Shown: one piece after another, positions 17,377-27,692 of the stretch
Layout: each line of letters opens with the position of its first letter
How positions within the stretch are numbered: position 1 is the stretch's first letter
Source of the DNA: Actinomyces sp. zg-332
GTDB taxonomy: Bacteria; Actinomycetota; Actinomycetes; Actinomycetales; Actinomycetaceae
Assembly (NCBI RefSeq): GCF_011751945.2
Contig: NZ_CP064951.1
Location: 1,426,001-1,490,000, forward strand
Direction: 5' to 3'
Length of the DNA: 64,000 bases
Notes under the pieces: generated by a model
Seen by the model: only the letters and a program-made list of their open reading frames with translations
Databases searched by the model: none
What the model was told of the DNA's origin: nothing
Position numbers and translations under genes: made by a program

Positions 17377-18777
17377 TTACAAGTCTTTAGTTAGAAAAAT
17401 ATTTTGATTCTTAGCAAACCACAACGCCTGATAAGCATGGTATATGTCAGGTCTACCACTCCAAATACTGCTCGAAAAGTTGTTATTTTCATCCAGCTGA
17501 TGATTCCATAAACCATCATCATTTATCACATACTTATCAGCATAACTTATAAACTTCAAATACCAATAGTCGTAGAAATCTAAGTACCCTATTTTTACCT
17601 CTGGAATGGAAGTTATATCCGCGTTTTCTGGCATAGTGAAATAATTTATTCCATAGCTAGTATCCATAAACTCTGCTGATATGCCTTTAGTATCAAGTAA
17701 GTTTTTAGCTTGCTTCAAAGCTACAGTTGCACCAATTGCTTCACATAAAACCCAATGCATACGGTCGCGCACAATTGGCTTGCCTTCAAAATCTGTTGTA
17801 TAAACAAATCCTTCTTTACCGTCTACACCCCAGCTTTGCAACGCGACATTATACAATCCGACACAGTCCTTTAGTAATGCCAAGTTCTCTTCACTAATAT
17901 GTCCTTGACGCTTGTAATATGACAATACTAGCTGTACACCCAATCTAGCCCATTCCATAGCGTGGCCAACCGTAGCACCATAAGGTCTGAATTGGTGTGC
18001 TTTATCATCGAAGTTATAGTCCCAAATAACATTCCAGTTTTCATCAAAATGCTCAGGAATCATATAGTTATTATTTCGTGCTGTTTCAAATACAAAATCT
18101 GTCAAATATTTAGCTCTTTCAAGCCAATCTGTCTCACTCAAATGTGAATTTTTATTAAGCATAGAGTCTACGTTTAGAAATGCTTCAACAGTATGCATTG
18201 CTGCATTTACTCCGCGGTATTTTTCACAGCCGCTCCAGTCTGCCTTATATGACTCAATTGTTTTCTTGGTTTCTTCGTCCCAAAAATATTTTTCTTCAAC
18301 TTTAACTATTAGTTCAAATAATTCTTCAGCACGGTCAATATTGGCATAAACTGCACTAGAAGCAGCAAGCAAAACAAAAGCGTGGGCATAGGCAACTTTA
18401 GTGTTTTCTTCGCTCGTTGGCTGAATCTCAAATTGCCCGTTCTCTTCATTTTTAATAACTTTTATAGCTTCGAAAAATCCACCATGCTCATGGTCTTGAA
18501 TGCTCTCAATTAAAGATTTCACACCATGAGTAGCGAGTTCTTTAGCTACCTCTAACTCCTTAGCAAACTGTGTCTCATGCTGATGATCAACTATAAACAT
18601 ACTGTATATATGAGTCATCCTGCACGTTATATAAGTCTGTATATTTTGTTCAGGATCAATCTGGCCATTTTCTTCTAAATACCCAAATCCACCGTAAGTT
18701 TTAGAGGAAATTCCGAAATTGAATAGAGTGTTAAGCCGATTATCTAACCAGTCTTTATGTAAAATATCTCTACTCAT
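17377..18777 (-). CDS. AGE-family sugar epimerase/isomerase
   Basis: A 466-residue (alpha/alpha)6-barrel protein of the N-acylglucosamine 2-epimerase / mannose isomerase / YihS superfamily. Typical motifs are GHAMEWARL, RMHWVLCEAIGA and, at the end, WSGRPDIYHAYQALWFA, which carry the conserved catalytic His residues. It probably interconverts an aldose and a ketose (mannose/fructose-like) or epimerises an amino sugar; the aldose-ketose isomerase branch seems closer, but the substrate cannot be decided. GGAGG lies four bases before the ATG. It stands alone, with long gaps on both sides. No signal peptide. Confidence 0.85.
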   Translation of the reverse strand: MSRDILHKDWLDNRLNTLFNFGISSKTYGGFGYLEENGQIDPEQNIQTYITCRMTHIYSMFIVDHQHETQFAKELEVAKELATHGVKSLIESIQDHEHGGFFEAIKVIKNEENGQFEIQPTSEENTKVAYAHAFVLLAASSAVYANIDRAEELFELIVKVEEKYFWDEETKKTIESYKADWSGCEKYRGVNAAMHTVEAFLNVDSMLNKNSHLSETDWLERAKYLTDFVFETARNNNYMIPEHFDENWNVIWDYNFDDKAHQFRPYGATVGHAMEWARLGVQLVLSYYKRQGHISEENLALLKDCVGLYNVALQSWGVDGKEGFVYTTDFEGKPIVRDRMHWVLCEAIGATVALKQAKNLLDTKGISAEFMDTSYGINYFTMPENADITSIPEVKIGYLDFYDYWYLKFISYADKYVINDDGLWNHQLDENNNFSSSIWSGRPDIYHAYQALWFAKNQNIFLTKDL

Positions 18778-19296
18778 TTTTCCTCCGTTTTATATAGTAA
18801 TTAGCAATCAGTACAATTATTTCATTAATTACTTACCACGCAAATTCTTTATTACTATTTACAGGCTTTAATTTATTAGTGAACTAGCTCATTAACTCAG
18901 TTACACGAACATTTATTCAACAAATCTCGACCAAAAAAGCCCATTTTTCAAAGTAATTCGTAATTCACAGCAAATTTTTATTACAATATAGAACTTCACA
19001 TAGACTAACCATTAACTAATAAAATCCATGTCCCTATGTCTACCTATTTTCAACACACTGTATTTATAAAACAATTCTAAGTGACAATTTCAAAATATAA
19101 GAAAAGTTATAAACTAAATTAGGCAATCTAATAGCTTACTCAGACTATGTTTTACCTATATTGACTAGCAATCAACCTAAAATCACGACATTCAGCCTAA
19201 AATATCGCCAAGCAATAAACACTAAATTGTAACTTTCCTTAATGCCAATACTCAAAACACGGCGACACTTACGTTAACAACACTAGTACTACTGTG
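18778..19296. other. Intergenic region between HAD and AGE genes
   Basis: 519 bp with no supportable gene and no strong inverted repeat noticed; no U-rich terminator was identified. Confidence 0.4.
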
Positions 19297-20226
19297 TTAC
19301 AAACTATTTGCCAAAGCTTTATTAACTAAGGCTTCAAAAACAGCAGCACAACCGTCATTATAAACATCGGCAGTCACAACTTTGGCACTCTCTTTGGCTT
19401 TATAATACCCATCTCCCATAGCCACTGAATGACCTGACCACTCAAACATTGTAATGTCATTATCTCCATCACCGATTGTTAGAGTGTTCTCAGGATTCAC
19501 ACCTAGTAGAGTAGCTAACTGTTCTAATCCTACTTTCTTTGTCATATTCTTAGGAGTTAAATCCATCCAAGCTGTTCTACCAAACGAATATTCAACATCT
19601 TCTAAATCAATGCTGTCAACTATTTCTCTCAGCTGTGCATTTGTATACTCAGGAACTGTAACAACTAGTCTAGGAGCTGGCATATTCTTTATTTCATCTA
19701 TAGTTTTTAGAGTTTGTTCACCAATCATTTTATTTTCTGGAAATAGCTTATCCATATAGAAACCTTTACCTACATTTTCTAAACAGAAATGAGCATTTGG
19801 AATCTTTTCGTATAGTTTTTCTATAGCATTTTTGAAAATAAAGTTAGTGCGAGTAAGTATTTTATACCCATCTTCAAATTCAGGGTTGAATTGCGCAACT
19901 ACTCCACCATTTGAGCAAACAGCATAACATTTATCTACCCCAGCTTTTTCCAAAGCAGATTTTACTGACATAACTCCACGCCCCGAAGCAATAGAAAAAA
20001 TAGCACCATTTTCTATAAGCCTACGCAAACTACTCTTCATTTGCTCAGATATTTCATTTGAAGCGTTAATCATAGTTCCATCAACATCTACACCAACTAA
20101 AGTTTTTGACAAATCTTTAGCTAAATTATCTGGTATAAATTTTTCTTGCTCTTTTACTAGTTCTTCAAAATTCATTCGCATACAATCCATTCGTTCATAA
20201 GTCCATCTATTCATCCACTCGAGCAT
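19297..20226 (-). CDS. Cof-type HAD-superfamily phosphatase
   Basis: Cytoplasmic HAD hydrolase of the Cof/YbdA type, acting on sugar phosphates or similar small phosphates. Motif I is VGVDVDGTM (nucleophile Asp), motif II SIASGRG, and motifs III/IV end in TIGDGDNDITMFEWSG. The start is uncertain: the first ATG has AAGG too close to it, and internal ATGs at 20214, 20181 and 20175 are possible; a start near 20175 would give the usual length of about 290. A parS site lies 10 bp upstream of the listed start. The substrate is unknown. Confidence 0.85.
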   Translation of the reverse strand: MLEWMNRWTYERMDCMRMNFEELVKEQEKFIPDNLAKDLSKTLVGVDVDGTMINASNEISEQMKSSLRRLIENGAIFSIASGRGVMSVKSALEKAGVDKCYAVCSNGGVVAQFNPEFEDGYKILTRTNFIFKNAIEKLYEKIPNAHFCLENVGKGFYMDKLFPENKMIGEQTLKTIDEIKNMPAPRLVVTVPEYTNAQLREIVDSIDLEDVEYSFGRTAWMDLTPKNMTKKVGLEQLATLLGVNPENTLTIGDGDNDITMFEWSGHSVAMGDGYYKAKESAKVVTADVYNDGCAAVFEALVNKALANSL

Positions 20227-20235
20227 ACCTTCAAG

Positions 20236-20249
20236 GTTTCACGTGAAAC
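20236..20249. other. parS centromere site
   Basis: GTTTCACGTGAAAC, a perfect 14-bp palindrome identical to the actinobacterial ParB-binding consensus. Chromosomal parS sites cluster around the replication origin, so the window is probably origin-proximal. It sits in the intergenic space between serS and the HAD gene. Confidence 0.88.
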
Positions 20250-20370
20250 ATATCTATAACATTCTTATAAGTATTTTCGTAATAATCAGCTATTACAAAC
20301 AATAAATAAATATTCAAAATCGCTAATTAGCACAAAGCCTATGCCCAACAGGAATACTCTCAATATAGAC

Positions 20371-20407
20371 TAAAAATAAAAAGTTTGCCCCACATTAGTG
20401 GGGCAAA
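20371..20407 (-). terminator. Intrinsic terminator of serS
   Basis: TTTGCCCCAC / GTGGGGCAAA, a perfect 10-bp GC-rich stem with a 4-base loop, followed on the minus strand by CTTTTTATTTTT. It lies just after the serS stop codon. Confidence 0.93.
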
Positions 20408-20410
20408 AGC

Positions 20411-21682
20411 TTAGTTTTCAGGGGTCAAGTACTCAACACCACCCAAGTATTTACGCAAACCTTTTGGAACATACACACTTCCATCAGCTTGCTGGTGGTT
20501 TTCAAGAATAGCAACCAACCAACGTGTAGTAGCTAAAGTACCGTTTAAAGTAGCAACAATATTTGTTCCATTTTCTGAGCGTTCACGTATATTCAAGCGA
20601 CGAGCTTGGAAAGTTGTACAGTTAGAGGTAGAAGTAACTTCCATCCAACGATTCTGGCTAGGCAACCATGCCTCACAGTCAAACTTGCGAGCTGCTGAAG
20701 TTCCCAAGTCACCAGCTGCTGTATCAATGACTCTATAAGGTAACTCAACCTTAGCAAGCATTTCTTCTTCCCATGCAAGCAAACGAGCGTGTTCGGCTTC
20801 AGCCTCATCAGGTGTACAGTAAGAGAACATCTCAATCTTATTGAACTGATGAACACGAATAATACCACGTGTATCTTTACCATGAGACCCAGCTTCACGA
20901 CGGTAGCAGGTTGACCAGCCAGCATAACGCTTCGGGCCTTGGCTCAAGTCAATAATCTCATCAGAGTGATATCCAGCCAAAGCAACTTCGCTTGTTCCTG
21001 TCAAATACAAGTCATCTGCTGGTAAATAGTAAATCTCACTACTGTGTTCACCCAAGAAACCAGTACCTGACATAATCTGTGGACTTACCAAAGTTGGTGT
21101 AATCATAGGTGTAAAGCCAGCTTCAATTGCTTGTTCGTAAGCTGCCATCAGCAACGCCAGCTCAAGCCTTGCGCCAATGCCAGTCAAATAGTAGAACCTA
21201 GCTCCTGATACTTTAGCACCACGCTTTACATCTACAGCTTTCAAACCTTCAGCTAAATCCAAGTGATCCTTGACCTGAACACCTTCAGCTTTGAAATCAC
21301 GTACTTGTCCAACATGACGTATAACAACATAATCGTCCTCGCCACCACTTGGAACACCATCAAGAATAACATTGGCAATGGAGGATAAGATTTTTGTAGC
21401 TTCTTCAGCTTTTTCATTAGCTTTAGCTTCAGCAACCTTAACTTCCTCAGCTAAGGCTTTAGCTTCAGCTAATACACTTTCACGCTCTTGCGGGGATACT
21501 TTACTGATACTTCGGGATAGTTCTTTCTGCTTCGCACGCTTTTCTTCAAAACTAGTCAAATACTTCTTACGTTCATCATCAGCTTGAATAGCTTTATCAA
21601 TCAAAGAAGGATCTGCACCACGAGCAATTTGACTTGCTTTAGCTATTTCAGGATTTTCGCGAACCTGACGTAAATCAATCAT
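20411..21682 (-). CDS. serS: Seryl-tRNA synthetase
   Basis: Charges tRNA-Ser (two tRNA-Ser genes lie at about 8.4-8.6 kb). An N-terminal coiled-coil arm (about residues 30-100, rich in Glu/Lys/Ala) precedes a class II catalytic core with [12 protein letters not shown], motif 2 ([31 protein letters not shown]) and motif 3 ([16 protein letters not shown]). 423 residues is the normal length. Last gene of a minus-strand run (DUF5926, GT2, lipid kinase, membrane protein, serS), 40 bp after its neighbour, ended by a clear terminator. GGGGG precedes the ATG by 11 bases. Confidence 0.98.
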   Translation of the reverse strand: MIDLRQVRENPEIAKASQIARGADPSLIDKAIQADDERKKYLTSFEEKRAKQKELSRSISKVSPQERESVLAEAKALAEEVKVAEAKANEKAEEATKILSSIANVILDGVPSGGEDDYVVIRHVGQVRDFKAEGVQVKDHLDLAEGLKAVDVKRGAKVSGARFYYLTGIGARLELALLMAAYEQAIEAGFTPMITPTLVSPQIMSGTGFLGEHSSEIYYLPADDLYLTGTSEVALAGYHSDEIIDLSQGPKRYAGWSTCYRREAGSHGKDTRGIIRVHQFNKIEMFSYCTPDEAEAEHARLLAWEEEMLAKVELPYRVIDTAAGDLGTSAARKFDCEAWLPSQNRWMEVTSTSNCTTFQARRLNIRERSENGTNIVATLNGTLATTRWLVAILENHQQADGSVYVPKGLRKYLGGVEYLTPEN

Positions 21683-21722
21683 TTTGTACCAACCCCCGTA
21701 CCAATAAGTTATGTATCATATC

Positions 21723-24206
21723 TTATCCTACTATAGACGAATTTTGCATTTTTATGTTTATCATCCACGTTAACCATATAGACAAACACATAGGAACTAT
21801 CAAGACAAGAGCATTGCCCGGAATGACAATACCTGAATCATTGACCGACCCACCAATGAATAACATCACAAATAAGCTCAAAATCATTGGTTTTAGAATC
21901 AATAAATCTTGATCCACGCTTTTATCTGTGTAATCACTTATCAACCATCTATAGGTATCAATGTTCTTGTTAACATTCTTCTTCATATGAGGAAAGAACA
22001 TTATATAAACTATCAAAAAGGCACCTGCAATAGCTATAACAATTAAAGGTGAAGTTAGCATATTAACGTTAGCGCCTAATTTCCTATATACGACTGGCCA
22101 TAGCCCTCCATCTAAAATAACTTGCATAAAGTTACCTAAATGAGTTCTTTGAGTAGCCGGTCTCATCCAGTCAAATAAGCATATACCTAAGACAATTATA
22201 CCAGTGAAAGCAAAAACTCCCACTATTCGTTTCCAACTTAATTTTACTTCCAAAAGTATTAAAATTAGGAAAACAAAACCTGGAATAATTGCTGGCGGAC
22301 CACCAAAATCAGCACCAAATTTTGGTAAACCATCAATTACTGTTGAATAAGCCATTAGTATAAATAGAGTAGCAAAAATCGCTAATTTAGATTTCCTGCG
22401 TACATATTTTTCACATAATGCTGCACCTAACATCAATGTGGCAGACGCAAATAACGCAAACATTATGTTGCCAAATCCATACATTCTAGCACCCAAAATT
22501 GACTGAGAACCTAGTACTGAGTCCAAAAGCATTTGGTTGCCAATTAAAGGATCTATGGTCAAAGCAACTACATGTATTAACGATACTAATATTAACGGAG
22601 CTACTAAACTATTTTTTAATTTACCTATAGAACATACACAAGCCACAATAACAGACATTAAAGTAGGTACAAGAATAGTTCCAATTTCCTGTCCACGATG
22701 CTGCCACCAAGGAAGTAAATTATAAATCAAGCCATTTATTGGAACACACGCAACCACTATTGAAACAAAACGTAATACTTTCCATGTACGAAGAGAAGTA
22801 GCAATTTCAGATAAATCTTTCTTAAAATAACGCTTAGCTAAGTTTATAAAACGCTTATTTAAAATAGCCCCAATACTAATAAATAGTATTGCTGTAATAG
22901 ATACCATATATAGTAAAAATGGCGGTGCTGTGCGCTTAATTCTATCTGCATGTACAGCTCTATCAATTAGCACATTTGCTTTAGAACCTACGTAGGCTTG
23001 AGGAGCATCTACTTTCAAATCTTCTTGCCTAAAAGTAGGAAGTTTTGAAGAGACCGTGCTTAGAACTTCTACATCTGACTCCCCAAGCAAACTGAGTATC
23101 TTCTTATAAATATCTTCATTTTGTATCAAACCAATATGACGAGTTGAAGACGATTTGATAAAACCTTTTTCTTTAAAAACAGGTCCTCTAAAAGCAACCA
23201 TTTGTAAATGAGGAATTGGGCCAGAGTCAGACAAAGAAGCCAAAACAATGTTTTGATTTTCACTCTGATAAGACAAAATAGTATCTAAACGTTTTAAAAG
23301 TTTGTAAGTATGTGTAGCTAAAGGTGTATCAGTATAATCTATCCCTCCACGTTTAAGCATTTTTTCTTGAGTGTATTGTCTACGTGAATTTGTTCCACGT
23401 TCTTTTGACATTGCGTAACTATCTACGCTATAAGCTCTAACATTAACGCGCTGATATGGTCTAATCTGACCAGCATCAGCAATAACGACTTTATTTTCTT
23501 TTATTTCTGAAGCAATTTGTTTAGCGAAAATATTATCATTAGAGTGAGCATGGCTGAAATCACGAATTTTACCATCAGATCCAGCTAACGCTACTGCAGC
23601 CCCAAGACCAATAGGTTTAACTTTGTATTTACTTAGAGCTTTTTTTAAGCTGCCTAGTTCTGCATGGTAATTATTCTCTGATTCACTTTGTTTATAAGCA
23701 TTCCAGTCGTGAATTCTGTTAGAGTCATAAGGACTAGCAAAGTTGGCGCATATACCAACTCCACCTCTATACGCGTCACCAAAACGTTTACCTGTGTTTA
23801 AGGCTAGCCAGCCATCAGCAGTACAAGTTGAGCTAGTTATTGATCGGACAATGTTATTAGCCAAAGCACTTTCTTCAATAAATTTTTTCAAATTATCAAG
23901 TTTGTAATATTTTAGTTGTGCATTGATATCTTCTAAACGTAGCCCACCGACACCGATTACTAATAAATTTTCATTTTTCTTTAGGACTTCAAAGTCTTTA
24001 GTTTGCGAGTTTTTATCATCATTTTGCCCAGTAATAGCATTAGTTTCATTTGTGTTGCTATCTTTAGGCGTCGAGATGCCATGTACGTTTTCTTTAATGC
24101 TTTGGCTACGAACAGGTGCACTTGCATATACAAGACTTGAACCCACTAGTGTAAAAATAAATAAAACTACTAATACTAACGCAACTATTCTGCTAAACCG
24201 ATTCAT
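21723..24206 (-). CDS. Polytopic membrane protein with extracytoplasmic alkaline-phosphatase-like domain
   Basis: 827 residues. A signal-anchor (residues 8-28) leads to an outside domain of about 390 residues that resembles the alkaline phosphatase/sulfatase superfamily (LLVIGVGGLRLED, then STCTADGWLALNTGKR where a nucleophilic Ser/Thr is expected, and later SLSDSGPIPH). The remainder, from about residue 430, is a bundle of roughly eleven membrane segments. Its start lies six bases after the lipid kinase stop, so the two are probably co-translated. The context (glycosyltransferase, lipid kinase) suggests a role in envelope lipid or glycolipid metabolism, but the function is unassigned. Confidence 0.75.
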   Translation of the reverse strand: MNRFSRIVALVLVVLFIFTLVGSSLVYASAPVRSQSIKENVHGISTPKDSNTNETNAITGQNDDKNSQTKDFEVLKKNENLLVIGVGGLRLEDINAQLKYYKLDNLKKFIEESALANNIVRSITSSTCTADGWLALNTGKRFGDAYRGGVGICANFASPYDSNRIHDWNAYKQSESENNYHAELGSLKKALSKYKVKPIGLGAAVALAGSDGKIRDFSHAHSNDNIFAKQIASEIKENKVVIADAGQIRPYQRVNVRAYSVDSYAMSKERGTNSRRQYTQEKMLKRGGIDYTDTPLATHTYKLLKRLDTILSYQSENQNIVLASLSDSGPIPHLQMVAFRGPVFKEKGFIKSSSTRHIGLIQNEDIYKKILSLLGESDVEVLSTVSSKLPTFRQEDLKVDAPQAYVGSKANVLIDRAVHADRIKRTAPPFLLYMVSITAILFISIGAILNKRFINLAKRYFKKDLSEIATSLRTWKVLRFVSIVVACVPINGLIYNLLPWWQHRGQEIGTILVPTLMSVIVACVCSIGKLKNSLVAPLILVSLIHVVALTIDPLIGNQMLLDSVLGSQSILGARMYGFGNIMFALFASATLMLGAALCEKYVRRKSKLAIFATLFILMAYSTVIDGLPKFGADFGGPPAIIPGFVFLILILLEVKLSWKRIVGVFAFTGIIVLGICLFDWMRPATQRTHLGNFMQVILDGGLWPVVYRKLGANVNMLTSPLIVIAIAGAFLIVYIMFFPHMKKNVNKNIDTYRWLISDYTDKSVDQDLLILKPMILSLFVMLFIGGSVNDSGIVIPGNALVLIVPMCLSIWLTWMINIKMQNSSIVG

Positions 24207-24212
24207 GATTGC

Positions 24213-25373
24213 CTACACTGTTCTAACTATTAAAGCCCCTGATTGTATACGGACTTTAAGTTCTTTAGCTTTGCCCATATACTCACCATCAATTTGTACA
24301 TTATATTTTTTATCAGTTGTTAAATGTGCTTTATGCGTCCTTAAAATGTCTAGTTTTCCAACAATTTTAGGAATTTTAGTTTTGATACCTATTCCTTGTA
24401 AAATTACTTTTATTGCAAGAGAAATCCAACCAAATATTTTAGATTTAATATCGATTACTGCTATTTCTAGCCACCCATCATCAATTTGTGCGTCTGGTAA
24501 AAGTAAAATATTATGAGGTAGTTGTCCACAATTAGCAAATAGAACACTACGAGCTAGAAATTCTGATGATTCTTGAGTTGAACCTATTGTTAGGTTAGCT
24601 CCCATTCTTTCACGTCGCAGATTTTTTAGTCCTGAAAATACATAAGCAAACCAGCCAACTCTGCTCTTCATTTTGCCTTCAACGCTTGCCATTATGTCAC
24701 CGTCAAACCCAATACCTGCCATTATTAGGAAAGCAGATTCTCCTGAATCTATGTCATCTCTACCTGTTAATTCCTTTAGGAAAGTACTATCTGGCACTAT
24801 TCCCTCAGAATATTCTCCGTTTATTATTTTCATCCATCCAATATCTATTTGACGGTTTCGTCCAGTTAAAGCTATTTGAATTGATTCGTCTAAGTTGTTA
24901 ATTGGAAGTCTTAAATTTCTGGCAAGCAAGTTAGTCGTACCTACTGGTAATATTCCCATCGGAATTCCAGATCCCGACAAAGCAGACGATACAGCCCTTA
25001 CTGTTCCATCTCCACCAGCTGTTATTACTACACCAGCATTAGCTTCTACTGCTTTTAAACCCATGCTATAGCCACTATCTTCACGCGTTGTAGCTAACCA
25101 AATTGGTTCTTCCATCCCAGTATTTGCAGCTATTGCTGAAATTTTAGTTTTTAAATTCTGAAAGTCAAATTTTTTACTTGGATTATATATAACATACACA
25201 CTTCCCCCTTTATTAGAAGGGGTTAGCTGGTGACTGTGTTTAGAAGTCTGCTGTACAACTAAAAGATAACGCAGTTTTCTCCAAGTTTCACCAGCTAAAG
25301 CTAAGGCAAGAATAGCAATTATTAAACTAACAAGACTGAACCAAAAGTACCAGTTTATGTAGTAAATTACCAT
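24213..25373 (-). CDS. Diacylglycerol kinase-family lipid kinase
   Basis: 386 residues: an N-terminal membrane segment (about residues 5-27), then the DAGK catalytic fold with YVIYNPSKKF, the nucleotide motif ITAGGDGTVR and PVGTTNLLARNL, then a YegS/LCB5-like C-terminal domain. Likely phosphorylates a lipid such as diacylglycerol, recycling it to phosphatidic acid or a glycolipid precursor at the inner face of the membrane. AAGGA precedes the ATG. It follows the glycosyltransferase by about 90 bp and precedes the phosphatase-like membrane protein. Exact lipid unknown. Confidence 0.9.
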   Translation of the reverse strand: MVIYYINWYFWFSLVSLIIAILALALAGETWRKLRYLLVVQQTSKHSHQLTPSNKGGSVYVIYNPSKKFDFQNLKTKISAIAANTGMEEPIWLATTREDSGYSMGLKAVEANAGVVITAGGDGTVRAVSSALSGSGIPMGILPVGTTNLLARNLRLPINNLDESIQIALTGRNRQIDIGWMKIINGEYSEGIVPDSTFLKELTGRDDIDSGESAFLIMAGIGFDGDIMASVEGKMKSRVGWFAYVFSGLKNLRRERMGANLTIGSTQESSEFLARSVLFANCGQLPHNILLLPDAQIDDGWLEIAVIDIKSKIFGWISLAIKVILQGIGIKTKIPKIVGKLDILRTHKAHLTTDKKYNVQIDGEYMGKAKELKVRIQSGALIVRTV

Positions 25374-25460
25374 TTCTTTCCTTACCGTATAAAACGTATA
25401 TATCCTAGACGACTTATTTGAAAATAATTAGATTAATTATAGTTCAATTTTAACGGCTCA

Positions 25461-26255
25461 CTATGATTCACGTGCTTTATAAGGCTTAGAAAATTCTTGA
25501 ACTCTACTATTCTTAATATAATCGTGATAATTAGCTTTTACGCCCTTCAAACGTCTAATCATAACAGCTAACCAAACACCTTTATACTGTTTAGCTCTGT
25601 GTAAGTATCCAGAAAAATCATTTTTAGTAACACGATGTGTTAAATTACAAGGAATTTCTTGTAAAGTATAGCCTTTTACTAACAAATCAATAGTCATACC
25701 AGTTTCTACACCCCAATCACTAGCTAATGGCATCGCTGCTTGCATAGCTTTCTTTGTCAGACATCTTTGTCCTGAAAGTGGCTGTCTAGGTGACCAGCCT
25801 GTGGCACGATAAATAGCTTTGCGGGCAAAACCAGTAACAATACCATGACCTCCAGCGTCTTTTTGAGGAGGGAAAACAGCTATACCACAGTCAATTTTTC
25901 CAGTCTGCACAGCTTCAACTATAGGTATACACTCGACTGCACTTTCCCCCAAATCAGCATCTATGAACAGTAATAATCGCCCTGGAGTTTCAGGGTAATC
26001 TCTCATAAAAGCAACTTTAGAGCCAGTTTCCATTGCCGCAGCTTTTCCTCTGTTCACGCTATGACGAACTACTACAGCACCAGCAGCCCTTGCCACGTGC
26101 TGTGTATCATCAACTGAACCATCGTCAACGACTATTATTAGGTCAACGTTTGGTATTCCTCTGCAGGCTCGAATGGTTGAAGCAACTCTTGTTTCCTCGT
26201 CTTTAGCTGGAATAATAACAGCAACTCCCGGGTACATATTGTCTTTCTCAACCAT
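25461..26255 (-). CDS. Family 2 glycosyltransferase
   Basis: 264-residue GT-A glycosyltransferase. Motifs are VIIPAKDEE, VVDDGSVDDT (nucleotide sugar), NRGKAAAMETG and FIDADLGES (DxD metal site), followed by SGQRCLTKKAM and an acceptor region with GYTLQEIPCNLTHR. It resembles dolichol-phosphate-mannose or glucosyl-phosphoglycerate synthase-like enzymes, but donor and acceptor cannot be fixed. No membrane segment. GGAGG lies four bases before the ATG. Member of the envelope-lipid gene run upstream of serS. Confidence 0.88.
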   Translation of the reverse strand: MVEKDNMYPGVAVIIPAKDEETRVASTIRACRGIPNVDLIIVVDDGSVDDTQHVARAAGAVVVRHSVNRGKAAAMETGSKVAFMRDYPETPGRLLLFIDADLGESAVECIPIVEAVQTGKIDCGIAVFPPQKDAGGHGIVTGFARKAIYRATGWSPRQPLSGQRCLTKKAMQAAMPLASDWGVETGMTIDLLVKGYTLQEIPCNLTHRVTKNDFSGYLHRAKQYKGVWLAVMIRRLKGVKANYHDYIKNSRVQEFSKPYKARES

Positions 26256-26394
26256 TTTTCCTCCATTGCATTCTCAATTGCTCTTATATATCAGTTGATT
26301 ACTAAGCATTTAGAAAGAGTAATATTTTAGCAACATAGTGTCAATCTAACATTAATATGTAAATCAACACTATGTTCACTGCTTATATAAAACT

Positions 26395-27264
26395 TTATCG
26401 TAAAGATACTTGCCTACTTACAAGACCAGCTCTAGCTCTTCTCTCTTCGTCAGTTAAAGAATCTTTATTAGGTAGCTCTTTCAGAACGTTTTCAGCAAGC
26501 TTTTGCATAGCTTTTTCAGCTTGAGCAAATTCCATATCTTCAGGAATTTCCCACACAGGAACGATTAGTCCGAGACCTCTAAATGCACCTGCAAATTTTG
26601 AACCTTCACCTAAGTCACATAATCCTTTTACTTTCAGACGTGCTAAAGCATTGTAAACGTCGTACTCATCCTCAGCCATTACCCAACGAATAAAATCTTT
26701 GTTAAATTGGCACCAATAAGCACTTTTAACATTTTCAACAGCTTTAGTTGGAATTATGTTCTCACGGCTATTTTCTACTGCTTGAGCAATTTGTTCGTTT
26801 TCTTCTTCAGTGTCAAACCAGAATGAGCAATCTTCATATACTTTCACTTCTGATTCGAAAGTATTATCAAGCATTTCTTGCAAACGAGGACCCTCGCAGC
26901 GAAGATCTACACCTGTGATAAGTTTTTCACCCTCAGATTCTAAAGCAATCTTCAAGATGAAACCTAAATCATGTGAAGCATCACCAGTATTAGTGTGAGT
27001 TTGTAGAGCAATCATGATTTTACCGTTAGAGTTAACTACTGCTTGAGCAAAATTTGGAAGCAAAGTAACAAAAGTAATTTCACGGTTACCATATTCTTCA
27101 TTTGTTTTTGCGGTAATTGTTCCAGCAGGAACTAGTTCACGCATAGCCACAAAATCAGTTTCGTATTTAAGCCCTTCAAATGGTCTAACAACGAAAGGAA
27201 CTTTAAATTTCTTTTCAACTAACTCTTGTGCTTTTTTATTTTGTTTACGATTTTTTTTACCCAT
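26395..27264 (-). CDS. DUF5926 family protein (actinobacterial conserved)
   Basis: 289-residue cytoplasmic protein starting with a basic segment (GKKNRKQNKKAQEL) and carrying the family pattern VPFVVRPFEGL and ALQTHTNTGDASHDLGF. The family is restricted to Actinobacteria and uncharacterised. The start appears leaderless: no ribosome site is seen, but a TAAAAT hexamer lies 7 bases before the ATG. First gene of the run that leads to serS, about 140 bp before the glycosyltransferase. Confidence 0.85.
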   Translation of the reverse strand: MGKKNRKQNKKAQELVEKKFKVPFVVRPFEGLKYETDFVAMRELVPAGTITAKTNEEYGNREITFVTLLPNFAQAVVNSNGKIMIALQTHTNTGDASHDLGFILKIALESEGEKLITGVDLRCEGPRLQEMLDNTFESEVKVYEDCSFWFDTEEENEQIAQAVENSRENIIPTKAVENVKSAYWCQFNKDFIRWVMAEDEYDVYNALARLKVKGLCDLGEGSKFAGAFRGLGLIVPVWEIPEDMEFAQAEKAMQKLAENVLKELPNKDSLTDEERRARAGLVSRQVSLR

Positions 27265-27692
27265 AAAAACGATTTTATCAATTTATTTGAAAGTAACTAT
27301 AATATTTAACCAAAATTGTAACAAAACCTTCGGTTATATCACTAAAACAATGAATTACAAATTATTAATTAATTTAACAAAGATAGTTTACACTTTCAAA
27401 GTATGGATAAAATATGTTGATTTTTCAACGACTGTAGCAGTTATAAATTTTATAATAGAAAATTATTAGAGCACTTTGAATCATAGTAAAATTTATATAA
27501 ATATTTTCAAGTATTTTATAAAAATTAATAAATATTACTTTCATGAGAATTATTAAAACAACATGTACTACTCTATAAATTAGTTATAATAAGGGATAAA
27601 AAGTATTTTAAATAACTATAAAGCTTAAAATTGATAGTATTTACTAATAAATCAATCTAGCGAACTACTATAAGATATAGGAATGTTAGAAA
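27265..27692. other. Divergent intergenic region before pgm
   Basis: 428 bp between DUF5926 (minus) and pgm (plus). TAAAAT at 27272-27277 (minus strand) is a probable -10 box for DUF5926; TATAAT at 27585-27590 is a weak candidate for pgm. A 60-codon frame here has no support. Confidence 0.5.

Noticed and set aside
27287-27469. 60-codon plus-strand frame before pgm
   Set aside because: No ribosome site or family motif; it lies in a divergent promoter region.
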